Positions 1 to 6,790 of a DNA stretch of 64,000 nt are shown here, piece by piece (within the stretch, counting starts at the first letter, position 1; every line of letters begins with the position of its first letter). The notes below the pieces were generated by a model that saw nothing but the letters and a program-made list of their open reading frames with translations, had not been told where the DNA came from and did no database searches. A program made the position numbers and the translations under genes. This DNA comes from a bacterium D16-76 (GTDB lineage Bacteria; Bacillota; Clostridia; Oscillospirales; Acutalibacteraceae): positions 29,892 through 93,891 of the forward strand of contig QZEE01000016.1 of the NCBI GenBank assembly GCA_009917445.1. The letters run 5' to 3'.

Positions 1-19
1 TTCCCCTTCCTTATTTTTA

Positions 20-50
20 AAGAAGGATATCTTTTATATCCCTCTTTTTA
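20..50 (+). terminator. Possible Rho-independent terminator
   Basis: GGATAT (25-30), loop CTTTT, ATATCC (36-41), then CTCTTTTT. The stem is short and AT-rich, so this is a weak call. It would end a gene lying upstream of the window. Confidence 0.35.
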
Positions 51-129
51 ACAAAAACTAAAACTAAAACTATGCGCCCCCCAACGCGGGCCCATATCTT
101 AACCGCCACCGCCATCCCCCGTGCGCGGG

Positions 130-275
130 AAGCGAAGCGTGGGAGTCCGGAGGGGTCGCTGCGTGCCAGTGGCAAAACGTTTCGCTGCGCGAACCGTTTG
201 CGTCCAGCGACCGACCGAGCCGGCAGGCGAGACTGCCCCCTCTGGTGGGTTCTTAGGGCAAAGCCCTAAGGAGGG
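130..275. repeat. Intergenic repeat A, copy 1
   Basis: The text AGCGAAGCGTGGGAGTCC, then AGGGGTCGCTGCGTGCCAGT, then a CGACCGAGCCGGCAGGCGAG block and TTCTTAGGGCAAAGCCCTAA, recurs almost identically at 6650-6790. This copy has about 25 extra bases (AAAACGTTTCGCTGCGCGAA and neighbours) in its centre. It contains nested palindromes such as GGTCGCTG/CAGCGACC. Confidence 0.75.
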
Positions 276-1133
276 CTAGCGGATCTCGCTGGAACGCAGG
301 GGGCGGGTAACGTAAACCTTGCCTTTGCCGGTAAGAAGCTGGGCGGCGCTGCGGGCGCCGGCCTCGGTGTCAAAGATGCCGTAAACGGCGGAGCCGCTGC
401 CGGTCATGACGGCGCCCAGGGCGCCGGCGGACAGCAGGGCTTTCTTAATATCCCGCACCTGCACCAAACGCAGGGTCTCTTCAAAACGGTTTTGCAGGCA
501 CTGGGCGATTTTGGGCAGGCTGCCTTTTTCGAGGGCGTCTACCAGGCGCTGGGTGCCGTAGCTGTGGGACAAGGGGTATTGGTCTAAAAGGGCATAGGCG
601 CGCAGGGTGCTCATGCCGGCGGGGGGCTTGCAGATGACGAAAAAGCAGGGGGGAAGCTCTGTTACGGGCTGGATTACTTCACCGATGCCAGTGCAGCGGC
701 AGGTGCCGCCCTCTAAGCAAAAGGGCACGTCGGCGCCTACGCGGGTGGCCAGCTCCCGCAGGGTCTCTGTGGAAAGGCCGGCGGCGTAAATCTTATTTAA
801 AGCGCGCAGCACGGCCGCGGCGTCTGTACTGCCGCCGCCCATGCCGGCCCGGCTGGGGATGCGCTTGTTAATGGCAATGCTGAGGCCTTCGTTTTGCAGG
901 CCGGCTTTCTGGAAAAAATACCGGGCCGCCCGGTAGGCCGTGTTGGCGTTGTCTACGGGGATATAGTCCCGGCTGCATTGGAGCCGGATGCCCGGCAAGC
1001 CCCCGGGGGTGAGCTCGATCTCGTCCCACAGGGCCACGCTCTGCATCACCGTGTCCAGGGTGTGCAGCCCGTCTTCCCGACGGCCGGTGATATCCAGGGT
1101 TAAATTCACCTTTGCGTATGCTCTTATTTTCAT
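276..1133 (-). CDS. ispE: 4-(cytidine 5'-diphospho)-2-C-methyl-D-erythritol kinase
   Basis: IspE phosphorylates CDP-methylerythritol with ATP in the cytosol, in the non-mevalonate isoprenoid pathway. The 285-residue protein starts MKIRAYAKVNLTLDI and carries the GHMP-kinase ATP motif as PSRAGMGGGSTDAAA near residue 95, plus a C-terminal MTGSGSAVYGIF segment; the length is normal for the family. The ATG at 1133 has AAGGAG just upstream. A longer open frame continues upstream but adds unrelated residues. It is the last gene of the lrp-aminotransferase-DUF362-ispE run, 23 nt after the DUF362 gene. Assignment by motif recognition, high confidence. Confidence 0.94.
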   Translation of the reverse strand: MKIRAYAKVNLTLDITGRREDGLHTLDTVMQSVALWDEIELTPGGLPGIRLQCSRDYIPVDNANTAYRAARYFFQKAGLQNEGLSIAINKRIPSRAGMGGGSTDAAAVLRALNKIYAAGLSTETLRELATRVGADVPFCLEGGTCRCTGIGEVIQPVTELPPCFFVICKPPAGMSTLRAYALLDQYPLSHSYGTQRLVDALEKGSLPKIAQCLQNRFEETLRLVQVRDIKKALLSAGALGAVMTGSGSAVYGIFDTEAGARSAAQLLTGKGKVYVTRPLRSSEIR

Positions 1134-1156
1134 ATACCAAACTCCTTTTTGGGGCG

Positions 1157-2281
1157 CTACCACCGGAACAGGCCCAGACGCCTGACCCCAACCACGTGCT
1201 GGGGGCACATTTCGTGGCAGCAAAAGCAACGTATGCAGGCCCCGTAGTCGATCTTAGCCCGGCCGGCTGCCATGGTGATAGCCTGCTTGGGGCAGCTTTC
1301 GGCACACTTGCCGCAGCCTACGCAGCCCTTTTGGATCTGCGGCCAGGGGGTGCTGAGCTTTTTGGCCAGGGGGCGCAGGGGGGCGGGCAGCTTGTCTACA
1401 AAATCGGTGCTGGCGGCTTTGGCTTTTTTAAAATCCCCTAAGCCGGCGGGGGGCTGGCCCAGCACCTCGACCTCTTGGGCCGAGGCGGGCCCAAGCCCAC
1501 GGCGGGCGCTTTCGCCCAGCATGGCCAGCGACCCCGGGGGGAAGCCGATGAGCTGGGAGACGCACACATCCAGGGCGTAGGGGCTGGGGGACGCCCCCAG
1601 GAGCCCGGCCTCCCGCCGGGTACCGCCGGTGGGGCCGTCGCCCTCCATGGCCCATATGCCGTCCATGACGGCCAGGTCTGGGGACAGGTACTGGCATATA
1701 TCCACCAGGGCTTTGGAAAAATCCTCCTGCTGGGGGAAGCGGCAGTGCACCTCTGGCTTTTGCAGGCCGGGCACCGCGCCGAACATGTTCTTTACCGCCC
1801 CGGAGTAGCCTACCATGCCGTGGGTCTTGAGCTTGGGCAGGTCGATGAGGAAATCCCGCTGGAAAAAGGGCTCGAGGATGGAGACCTGGCGGCAGCGCTG
1901 GCCCTGGGGCAAGGGTACCTGGCGGCTTTTGCAGGCGGTGTACAGCTGGAAGCCGCAGGCCTCGGCCATGTCTGTATAGCCGCAGGTACGGTAGATGGCT
2001 TTCATGAGCGCCGGGGTGTAGGGGCCGCCGGGGCTTTCGGCGATGAGCACATGGGCCCCGGCCCGCTTTACGCAGCGCCCGACTGCGGCGGTAAAGGCCG
2101 GGTGGGTGCAGATGGCGGCGGCAGGCTTGGACGCCTGGATAAGATTGGGCTTTAAGACCACGGCCATGCCGGGCTTCAGGCTGTCGTAGACGCCGAGGGA
2201 TTCGAAAGCGCTGTTGATTTGGGGGAAAAGGGTCCCTTCATCGTAGGCTGGGCAGCGGCCCAGCCATACCGCGTCCCTCAC
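1157..2281 (-). CDS. DUF362 protein with two 4Fe-4S clusters
   Basis: A 374-residue protein. The N-terminal ~280 residues match the DUF362 family (VVLKPNLI near residue 41, IDLPKLKTHGMVGYSGAVKN near 150). The C-terminus has two ferredoxin motifs, CVGCGKCAESCP and CIRCFCCHEMCP, so it probably binds two [4Fe-4S] clusters and handles electrons in the cytosol. The substrate is unknown. The start is GTG at 2281, sharing GTGA with the aminotransferase stop, so translation is probably coupled. No signal peptide or membrane segment is visible. The family is clear; the physiological role is not. Confidence 0.88.
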   Translation of the reverse strand: MRDAVWLGRCPAYDEGTLFPQINSAFESLGVYDSLKPGMAVVLKPNLIQASKPAAAICTHPAFTAAVGRCVKRAGAHVLIAESPGGPYTPALMKAIYRTCGYTDMAEACGFQLYTACKSRQVPLPQGQRCRQVSILEPFFQRDFLIDLPKLKTHGMVGYSGAVKNMFGAVPGLQKPEVHCRFPQQEDFSKALVDICQYLSPDLAVMDGIWAMEGDGPTGGTRREAGLLGASPSPYALDVCVSQLIGFPPGSLAMLGESARRGLGPASAQEVEVLGQPPAGLGDFKKAKAASTDFVDKLPAPLRPLAKKLSTPWPQIQKGCVGCGKCAESCPKQAITMAAGRAKIDYGACIRCFCCHEMCPQHVVGVRRLGLFRW

Positions 2282-3447
2282 AGCTCCTTAAGGAACGCTT
2301 CGATGCGTTCCAGGGCCTCGGTGATATGCTTGACGGAGTAGCAGTAGGAAATGCGCAGGAAGCCTTCGCCGCAGGCGCCGAAGGCGTCGCCGGGCACGAC
2401 GGCTACGTGCTTGGAATAGATGAGCTTTTCGCAGAAGTCGCCGCTGGTGAGGCCGGTGCACTTGATGGAGGGGAACACGTAAAAGGCCCCCTCGGGCTCG
2501 AAGCATTTGAGGCCCAGGGTGTTAAGGCCGTCTAAAATCAGGCGGCGGCGCATGTCGTACTGGGCCCGCATGTATTCCATGTCCTCGTCGCCGTTTTTCA
2601 TGGCTTCGATGGCCGCGTACTGGCTGGTGGTGGGGGCGCTCATAATGGCAAACTGGTGCAGCTTTGTCATAAGGCCGATAAGCGGCGCGGGCCCGGCGGC
2701 GTAGCCCAGGCGCCAGCCGGTCATGGAATGGGACTTGGAGAAGCCGTTGACCAAAACCGTGCGGTCACGCATGCCGGGCAGGGAGGAAAAGGACACGTGC
2801 TTTTCTTCCCCATAGGTCAGGGAGGCGTAGATTTCATCGGAAAGCACCAGCAGGTTGTGTTTTTCTACCACCTGGGCAATGGCTTCCAGGTCCCCCCGGC
2901 GCATGACGGCCCCGGTGGGGTTGTTGGGGTAGGGCAGCACCAGCAGCTTTGTTTTGGGGGTGGTTTTTTCCTCGATCTCCTCTGGGGTGAGGCGGAAGCC
3001 GTTTTCGGGCTTGGTCTCGATGATGACCGGTACGCCGCCTGCCATGCGGGCAATGGGCTCGTAGCACACAAAGCTGGGCTGGGGGATCAGGACCTCGTCC
3101 CCGGGGCACAGGGCGCAGTGCATGCACAGGTCAATGGCTTCGGAGCCGCCTACGGTTACCAGTATGTCCGTTTCGGGGGTATAGTCCACCTGGTAGTGCC
3201 GGGAAATAAAATGGGCAATCTCCTGGCGCAGCAGGGCAAAGCCCCGGTTGGGGGTGTAGCGGGTGCGGCCTTTTTCCAGGCTTTCTATGCCGGCCTCCCG
3301 GATATGCCAGGGGGTGTGGAAGTCCGGCTCGCCTACGGAAAGGGAGATGACGTCTTCCATTTCGTTGGCGATATCAAAGTATTTCCGGATGCCGGAGGGC
3401 TTGATCTGCTTAATGGTTGGGTTTAGGAGGTTTTCCAGCTCAATCAC
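2278..3447 (-). CDS. Class I/II pyridoxal-phosphate aminotransferase
   Basis: A 389-residue fold-type I PLP enzyme that transfers an amino group between an amino acid and a 2-oxo acid. The PLP lysine lies in VNGFSKSHSMTGWRLGYAAG, and PYPNNPTGAV and SDEIYASL are the usual cofactor-binding segments; the C-terminal FLRISY segment carries the carboxylate-binding Arg. The GTG at 3447 is preferred because GGGAG precedes it by eight bases and it yields the family length. It overlaps the Lrp gene by eight nt. Adjacent Lrp regulation suggests control by amino-acid supply. The donor and acceptor cannot be named from sequence. Confidence 0.9.
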   Translation of the reverse strand: MIELENLLNPTIKQIKPSGIRKYFDIANEMEDVISLSVGEPDFHTPWHIREAGIESLEKGRTRYTPNRGFALLRQEIAHFISRHYQVDYTPETDILVTVGGSEAIDLCMHCALCPGDEVLIPQPSFVCYEPIARMAGGVPVIIETKPENGFRLTPEEIEEKTTPKTKLLVLPYPNNPTGAVMRRGDLEAIAQVVEKHNLLVLSDEIYASLTYGEEKHVSFSSLPGMRDRTVLVNGFSKSHSMTGWRLGYAAGPAPLIGLMTKLHQFAIMSAPTTSQYAAIEAMKNGDEDMEYMRAQYDMRRRLILDGLNTLGLKCFEPEGAFYVFPSIKCTGLTSGDFCEKLIYSKHVAVVPGDAFGACGEGFLRISYCYSVKHITEALERIEAFLKEL

Positions 3448-3934
3448 ACAAATTACTCCCTCTCTCGTCGATTTCCTCGTAGTCACGGTTAAAGACCACG
3501 CCGCCGTCCTTATATTTGGTGAGCACAAAGTGGGTGGCCGTGGACAGCACGCCGTCTATGGTGGAAAGGCGCTTGGCCACAAACAGGGCAATGTCCTGCA
3601 TGGTCTGGCCGGACACGGTGACCGCCAGGTCGAAGCCGCCGGACATGAGGTAGACGCTTTCTACCTCGGGGAAATTCATGATGCGGCCGGCGATCTCGTC
3701 GAAGCCGGTATCTTTTTTGGGGGTTACCCGCAGCTCGATAAGGGCGGCGGCTTTCTGCCGTTCGGTGCGCTCCCAATTGATAAGGGCGTGGTAGCCCTTG
3801 ATAATGCCCTCTTTCTCGTATTGGGCCACGGCCTGCTTGACTTCCTCGGGCCCGGCCCCTACCATGACCGCCAGTTGGGCGGGGGTAAGCTTGGCGTCGT
3901 CCTGTAAAAGCTCTAACAGCTGTTCCTTTTGCAT
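3440..3934 (-). CDS. Lrp/AsnC family transcriptional regulator
   Basis: A 164-residue regulator. The N-terminal winged helix-turn-helix (about residues 1-55) is followed by a RAM ligand-sensing domain containing ALIELRV and VYLMSGGFDLAVTVSG. The family binds DNA as octamers or similar assemblies and senses small molecules, usually amino acids. The start ATG at 3934 follows AAAGGATG. Its 3' end overlaps the aminotransferase start, so it is probably autogenous and controls the downstream aminotransferase-DUF362-ispE genes. The effector is unknown. Two strong hairpins at 3966-4012 lie in its 5' region. Confidence 0.9.
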   Translation of the reverse strand: MQKEQLLELLQDDAKLTPAQLAVMVGAGPEEVKQAVAQYEKEGIIKGYHALINWERTERQKAAALIELRVTPKKDTGFDEIAGRIMNFPEVESVYLMSGGFDLAVTVSGQTMQDIALFVAKRLSTIDGVLSTATHFVLTKYKDGGVVFNRDYEEIDERGSNLCD

Positions 3935-3965
3935 CGTCTGTCCATCCTTTCTGCTGGTTAAGGCC

Positions 3966-4012
3966 GTGGGGCGCCGCCCCACACCCTGCCACCCCTTTTG
4001 AAAAAGGGGTGG
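3966..4012. repeat. Two adjacent hairpins upstream of lrp
   Basis: GTGGGGCGCCGCCCCAC (3966-3982) is a near-perfect palindrome. CCACCCCTTTT (3989-3999) pairs with AAAAGGGGTGG (4002-4012). The second resembles the hairpins inside the dispersed repeats elsewhere in this window. It may act as a terminator between convergent transcripts or as repeat debris. Confidence 0.6.
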
Positions 4013-4092
4013 ACCCTAAAACCTCCCGCGCCGCCGTGTGTGGGGCAAGGGGCTTTGCGGCCCGGCTGCCTCGGGTGGCGGGGGTTATTTTG

Positions 4093-4560
4093 TTATTTTT
4101 CTGTTTGATGGGAGGTGAAATGGAGCACCCGGCCGGGGGCCGGCAAACGCTCCATCAGCTCCTTCGGGTAGACTTTTATCCGGCCGGACGCGGCGTCTTC
4201 TACCGGCACCCAGAGGAATTCGATTTCACTTTTTTCCGCTGAGGGCCGCGCGCCTTCCCAGGGCCCGGCCTTTAGGCCAACCCAATAGTAAAGGCCGATT
4301 TGCTGGCAGGGGCCGTTCCAGTCCCAGAAGACCTCGCCCACAGCCGCCAGCTCCCCGATGGTGATTTCCAGCCCCAGCTCTTCCCAGAATTCCCGGGACA
4401 GGGTCTCGGCGGAAGTCTCCCCAAAAGCCACATGCCCGCCGGGTAGGGCCAGGCCGTCGTCTCCGTCCGCGCGCTGCACCAGCAGCCGCCCGTCCTTTAT
4501 GGCAAGGCCCGCTATACGGTAGGAAAATTTCTGCCCGTCTTTTGTAAATAGTATATCCAT
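4093..4560 (-). CDS. Nudix hydrolase
   Basis: A 155-residue protein with a full Nudix box, GGHVAFGETSAETLSREFWE followed by ELGLEI (about residues 38-63), which binds the divalent metal used to hydrolyse nucleoside-diphosphate-linked substrates. The substrate is not predictable. The start ATG at 4560 (MDILFTKDGQ) is preferred; a longer frame runs back into the upstream gene. It lies 10 nt after the PHP phosphatase gene and is probably co-transcribed with it. Confidence 0.9.
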   Translation of the reverse strand: MDILFTKDGQKFSYRIAGLAIKDGRLLVQRADGDDGLALPGGHVAFGETSAETLSREFWEELGLEITIGELAAVGEVFWDWNGPCQQIGLYYWVGLKAGPWEGARPSAEKSEIEFLWVPVEDAASGRIKVYPKELMERLPAPGRVLHFTSHQTEK

Positions 4561-4570
4561 GCGTTCCTCC

Positions 4571-5383
4571 CTATTCCAACGGGAGCATCTGGGGCCGGCG
4601 CTGCACGTAAAGGGCAAAGTGGGTAAAGCCCGCAGCCTTCAGGGTCTCCATGCCCTGGTCGATGCCTTTGGCCAAATCGGCGGTACAGTGGGCGTCTGAG
4701 CCCAGGGTGACCAGGCGGCCGCCCAGGTCATGGTAGCGCTTGAGCAGGGGGAGGTCGGGCAGGGTGCGGCCGATTTTCTGGCGCAGGCCGGAGGTGTTGA
4801 CCTCTAGGGCTTTGCCGCTTTTTATCAGGGCGGTGAGGACCTGGTCGATGGCGTCCTGGTGCTTTTGAAGGTCTACGGGTATGCCGTGCTCGCCCTGGAT
4901 ATAGCGCAGGGGGTAGGTGAGGTGGCCCAGGGCGTCAAAGCGGCCCCAGGCGATCATTTCCAGGAGCTCTTGCCAGTAGGCGGTGAGAAGGGAGTGGATG
5001 TAGCCTTCTGGTGCGCCGGTATAATCCAGGAAGAAGAAGTCCTCAAAATCCCGTATATTGTGTATGGAGCCGATGACGAAATCGTAGGCCCGGCCCTGCA
5101 GGGCCGCGTCCGCAGCGGCGGTGTCTTGGTTGGGCTGGCCCAGCTCGATGCCCCGGTAAAACCGCAGGCCGTTTTGGGGCGTGAGGCTGCCCATTTGCTC
5201 CCAGGCGGTTTCCACGCGGGCGCGGTAGCGTTCTTCAAACTTCTGGCACTCGCAATGGTCGGTGAGGGTGTAGGCGTACAGGCCCAGGGCCTGGGCGCGG
5301 GCGCACATGGCGGCGGCGCTGTCGTGGCCGTCGGGCGAACAGGCGGAGTGGTTGTGGCAGTCGCAGGCAAAAGCGTGTTGCAT
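4571..5383 (-). CDS. hisJ: PHP-family histidinol-phosphatase (HisJ type)
   Basis: A 270-residue PHP-domain phosphoesterase. Metal ligands appear as CDCHNHSACSPDG at residues 8-20, TLTDHCE near 40, GSIHNI near 100 and GSDAHC near 235, the order expected for a trinuclear metal site. HisJ removes phosphate from L-histidinol phosphate in histidine synthesis. No other his gene is in the window, so a different sugar or alcohol phosphate is possible. A TTGTAT-17 bp-TATAAT promoter lies upstream. Confidence 0.78.
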   Translation of the reverse strand: MQHAFACDCHNHSACSPDGHDSAAAMCARAQALGLYAYTLTDHCECQKFEERYRARVETAWEQMGSLTPQNGLRFYRGIELGQPNQDTAAADAALQGRAYDFVIGSIHNIRDFEDFFFLDYTGAPEGYIHSLLTAYWQELLEMIAWGRFDALGHLTYPLRYIQGEHGIPVDLQKHQDAIDQVLTALIKSGKALEVNTSGLRQKIGRTLPDLPLLKRYHDLGGRLVTLGSDAHCTADLAKGIDQGMETLKAAGFTHFALYVQRRPQMLPLE

Positions 5384-5458
5384 GGTTATGTCCCCTTCTT
5401 GATACGGCGGAAAACCGGCCGTGCCGGTTTTTGGGTCGGCATCTTACGTCTAACCGGC

Positions 5459-5487
5459 ATTATACCATATTTTGTACGGGGATACAA
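5459..5487 (-). promoter_or_regulatory. Promoter of the hisJ-Nudix unit
   Basis: On the minus strand, -35 TTGTAT (5487-5482) and -10 TATAAT (5464-5459) are separated by 17 bp. The start codon of the PHP phosphatase lies about 75 nt downstream. Confidence 0.75.
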
Positions 5488-5500
5488 GGGCTAGTTGTTT

Positions 5501-5680
5501 TTGGGGAGTGGGCAAACGCGCATTTTATGCCTCCGGCGGTTTAGGGGCTTTGGTCTCGCCTGCCGGCTCGGCCGGCTCGGGAGGGTTGCCACTGGCAACC
5601 CTCGCCCCTGAAAACCCCACAAACCCTTTTATAAAGAAGGGTAAACGTTCCAAACGGGAATGCTTACCCTAAAATTATTT
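5501..5680 (+). repeat. Intergenic repeat B, copy 1 (long form)
   Basis: Shares CGCGCATTTTATGCCTCCGG, GGTTTAGGGGCTTTG, CCCCTGAAAACCCCACAAA and the final CCTAAAATTA block with copies at 10752, 10891 and (inverted) 38546. A central insert holds GGGTTGCCACTGGCAACCC and an inverted copy of the CCGAGCCGGCAGGCGAGAC module of repeat A. Confidence 0.75.
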
Positions 5681-5845
5681 TTCTGGCATGCTATAAAATG
5701 GGGCTGGGCCTGTGCAACCTGGGGTTGCGGCTGGGTGGGAAAAAGCACTCTTTATGGGCTGGAAAACGAGGGGGAGGCGTTGTATAATAAGGGCGCAGCG
5801 GGCCGGCTGGAATGGGGAAGGACAAAAGAAAGGAAGGGATTCTTT

Positions 5846-6535
5846 ATGGGGTTTGGAAAAAACTTGCAATGGCTGCGGAAAATGTATAACGGCATGACCC
5901 AGGAGGAATTGGCAGAGAAGATGGAGGTGACCCGCCAGACTATTTCCCGGTGGGAGCTGGACGCCGCTTACCCGGAGGTGGCAAAGGCGTTGGAGCTTTG
6001 CCGGCTGTTCTCGTGCTCGATGGACGCGCTGTTCCGGGAGGACATGGGGGCGGAGGGGCCTTACTCCCATATGCGGGTGGAGGATGTGGAGGGTTTCCGG
6101 TATGTACGGTATGGGGTTATCAGCCAGGAGCTGGAAAGCGACGCTATAGAGCATGTGCGCCGGTGGGCGGAGGGCTGCGGGGTGGCGGAGCCGCGGGTTA
6201 TTGGCTGGGATTTCCCGTTTGTGTCCCAGGAGCAAAAGCATGTTTTTCATATGCACGGCTATGCTGCGGCCTGGGTGCTGCCGGAGGGGTTTGTGCCTAA
6301 GGGGGTGGGGGCAGAGGTGGTTACCCAGCCCAAGCACAAGTATGCGGCGCTGACGATTACCCGGCCTTTTGAGGGGCCTTTTGAAACCATACCCAAGGGC
6401 TTTCAGGCGCTGATGGCGTATATGGAGGTGAACCGCTTGGAGCACCAGGAGGAAGGGGTGCTACCTTGCTTTGAAAGGGAGTATGAGTGGGACGGCGTGA
6501 CGTATATGGATATTTATATTGCGGTGAAGGAATAG
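5846..6535 (+). CDS. XRE regulator with GyrI-like effector domain
   Basis: A 229-residue protein. Residues 1-65 are an XRE helix-turn-helix (MTQEELAEKMEVTRQTISRW). The rest resembles a GyrI-like/AraC effector-binding domain (VEGFRYVRYGVIS near 80 and YAALTITRPFEG near 170), which often binds hydrophobic small molecules. The start ATG at 5846 follows AAAGGAAGGG; a longer upstream frame is not supported. A TATAAT lies at about 5782 without a good -35. It stands alone and is followed by a strong terminator. The target genes are unknown. Confidence 0.82.
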   Translation: MGFGKNLQWLRKMYNGMTQEELAEKMEVTRQTISRWELDAAYPEVAKALELCRLFSCSMDALFREDMGAEGPYSHMRVEDVEGFRYVRYGVISQELESDAIEHVRRWAEGCGVAEPRVIGWDFPFVSQEQKHVFHMHGYAAAWVLPEGFVPKGVGAEVVTQPKHKYAALTITRPFEGPFETIPKGFQALMAYMEVNRLEHQEEGVLPCFEREYEWDGVTYMDIYIAVKE

Positions 6536-6547
6536 AAGTGAAAAGAA

Positions 6548-6587
6548 AAAGCACCCGTCCCTCTTGGCAGGGAAACGGGTGCTTTTT
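6548..6587 (+). terminator. Rho-independent terminator
   Basis: AAGCACCCGT pairs with ACGGGTGCTT around a short loop that can itself pair (CCCT/AGGG), followed by TTTTTT. It ends the XRE/GyrI regulator gene at 6535. The flanking A and T runs mean it could work in both directions. Confidence 0.85.
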
Positions 6588-6649
6588 TGCTATAGGATGC
6601 CCCACGGCGCGGGCAGGGCGTAAAAAGGATGCCAGCCTAAAAACGCGAG

Positions 6650-6790
6650 AAGCGAAGCGTGGGAGTCCAGAGGGGTCGCTGCGTGCCAGTGGCACGCGTC
6701 CAGCGACCGACCGAGCCGGCAGGCGAGACTGCCCCCTCTGGCGGGTTCTTAGGGCAGAGCCCTAAGCGGGGTTTGGGGCGGGGCCCCAAT
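6650..6790. repeat. Intergenic repeat A, copy 2
   Basis: Near-identical to 130-275 but without the central ~25-base insert, so GGTCGCTG...CAGCGACC forms a compact cruciform with inner CGTGCCA/TGGCACG. It lies between the convergent regulator and oxidoreductase genes. Confidence 0.75.

Larger units (their letters stand above)
1..275. other. Intergenic start of window: hairpin plus repeat A
   Basis: No gene is supported here. Positions 25-41 form a GGATAT/ATATCC hairpin followed by a short T run, possibly the terminator of a gene left of the window. AAAACT is repeated three times near 55-80. From about 130 the stretch is a GC-rich palindromic repeat that recurs at about 6650. Confidence 0.5.

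Noticed and set aside
72..269. 65-codon frame in repeat A, and its relative at 6487-6765
   Set aside because: Both run through the non-coding palindromic repeat; the similarity of their products comes from the repeat itself. No ribosome-binding site is visible.
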